Assembly (NCBI GenBank): GCA_031279915.1
Contig: JAITHO010000050.1
Location: forward strand, 1-13,791
DNA from: Tannerellaceae bacterium
GTDB lineage: Bacteria > Bacteroidota > Bacteroidia > Bacteroidales > Tannerellaceae
DNA length: 13,791 bases
Direction of reading: 5' to 3'
Shown: positions 13,532 through 13,791 of the stretch, piece by piece
How the letters are laid out: each line of letters starts with the position of its first letter
Numbering within the stretch: the stretch's first letter is position 1
Notes under the pieces: generated by a model
Told to the model about the DNA's origin: nothing
Seen by the model: only the letters and a program-made list of their open reading frames with translations
Database searches by the model: none
Position numbers and translations under genes: made by a program

Positions 13532-13791
13532 ATGAAATTTCAAACAGTTACATACCATACAGAAATAAAGAACATCCCCGCCGCCCAAATGGCAGAGGTT
13601 TTTTACATTTTTACCCCCCCACGTTTGATATTTCGGCCAGCCGACCCCTAAGTTATCAACCTCTCCTTATTAATAATTCAGCCTTTGCGGACAAATTCCT
13701 GAAGGCTATTTTTTTGCTTTGTACGAGCCGCCCAAGTTTGTCCGGACTTTGCATTTCGAACAAATACTCGGGCTACAGAAGGAATATGTCG
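13532..13791 (+). pseudogene. Start of a plus-strand reading frame that breaks near a C7 run; incomplete
   Basis: The ATG at 13532 lies right after a good promoter and opens with MKFQTVTYHTEIKNIPAAQ, but the frame stops at TAA 13649-13651 after 39 codons. Just before the break is a run of seven C (13614-13620). With eight C the frame would continue open to the end of the window. A third frame is also open from 13677 to the end (ending ILGLQKEYV), so the true continuation is unclear. I do not recognise the protein. It may be a decayed gene, a phase-variable gene or a short leader; it runs out of the window. Confidence 0.3.

Noticed and set aside
13687..13760. Inverted repeat GGACAAA / TTTGTCC as a possible insertion-element end
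   Set aside because: It is only 7 bp with about 40 bases between arms, no target-site duplication or transposase is visible, and chance matches of this size are common.

Overview
The window reads as chromosomal DNA of a member of the Bacteroidota, most likely order Bacteroidales. Three things point there: a fused fucokinase/GDP-fucose pyrophosphorylase (Fkp) of the Bacteroides type; start regions without Shine-Dalgarno sequences; and repeated promoter elements of the Bacteroidetes form (a -33 TTG/TTTG, about 19 bases, then a -7 TAnnTTTG). I found no phage, transposon, integrase, CRISPR or plasmid genes.

Layout. Positions 13-152 hold a tRNA-Arg(ACG) with a textbook terminator. A promoter at 158-188 then drives two lipoprotein genes (215-1498). 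These converge on a minus-strand pair: a small acidic membrane protein (3095-3481) and a succinate/acetate CoA-transferase (1549-3042). On the plus strand, miaB (3739-5100) follows a 257-base leader region that holds a 9-bp hairpin and a short Phe/Leu-rich reading frame. Positions 5162-5394 are a degenerate array of about 40-bp hairpin units, whose last unit is the terminator of the next operon.

The main block of interest is a five-gene minus-strand operon (8820 down to 5457): lemA, a two-helix membrane protein, a DUF3137 protein, and two tandem paralogous membrane proteins. It has a consensus promoter at 8855-8885 and a terminator at 5355-5390. LemA next to DUF3137 is a known pairing; the three extra membrane proteins I do not recognise from any named system. 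Upstream is a 630-base gap with ten 22-bp tandem units (9045-9264) and a second minus-strand promoter (9354-9384) that would transcribe through them.

The right part is a two-gene minus-strand operon: a helical protein resembling the DUF6261 family (12338-13150), coupled by an ATGA overlap to fkp (9516-12341), with a near-perfect promoter at 13189-13219. Fkp makes GDP-fucose from free fucose for surface glycans and glycoproteins. The last 260 bases hold a plus-strand promoter and the start of a reading frame that breaks near a run of seven C.

Working together: MiaB modifies tRNAs; the CoA-transferase serves succinate/propionate/acetate fermentation; Fkp feeds surface fucosylation; the lipoproteins and the LemA cassette are envelope proteins of unknown role.
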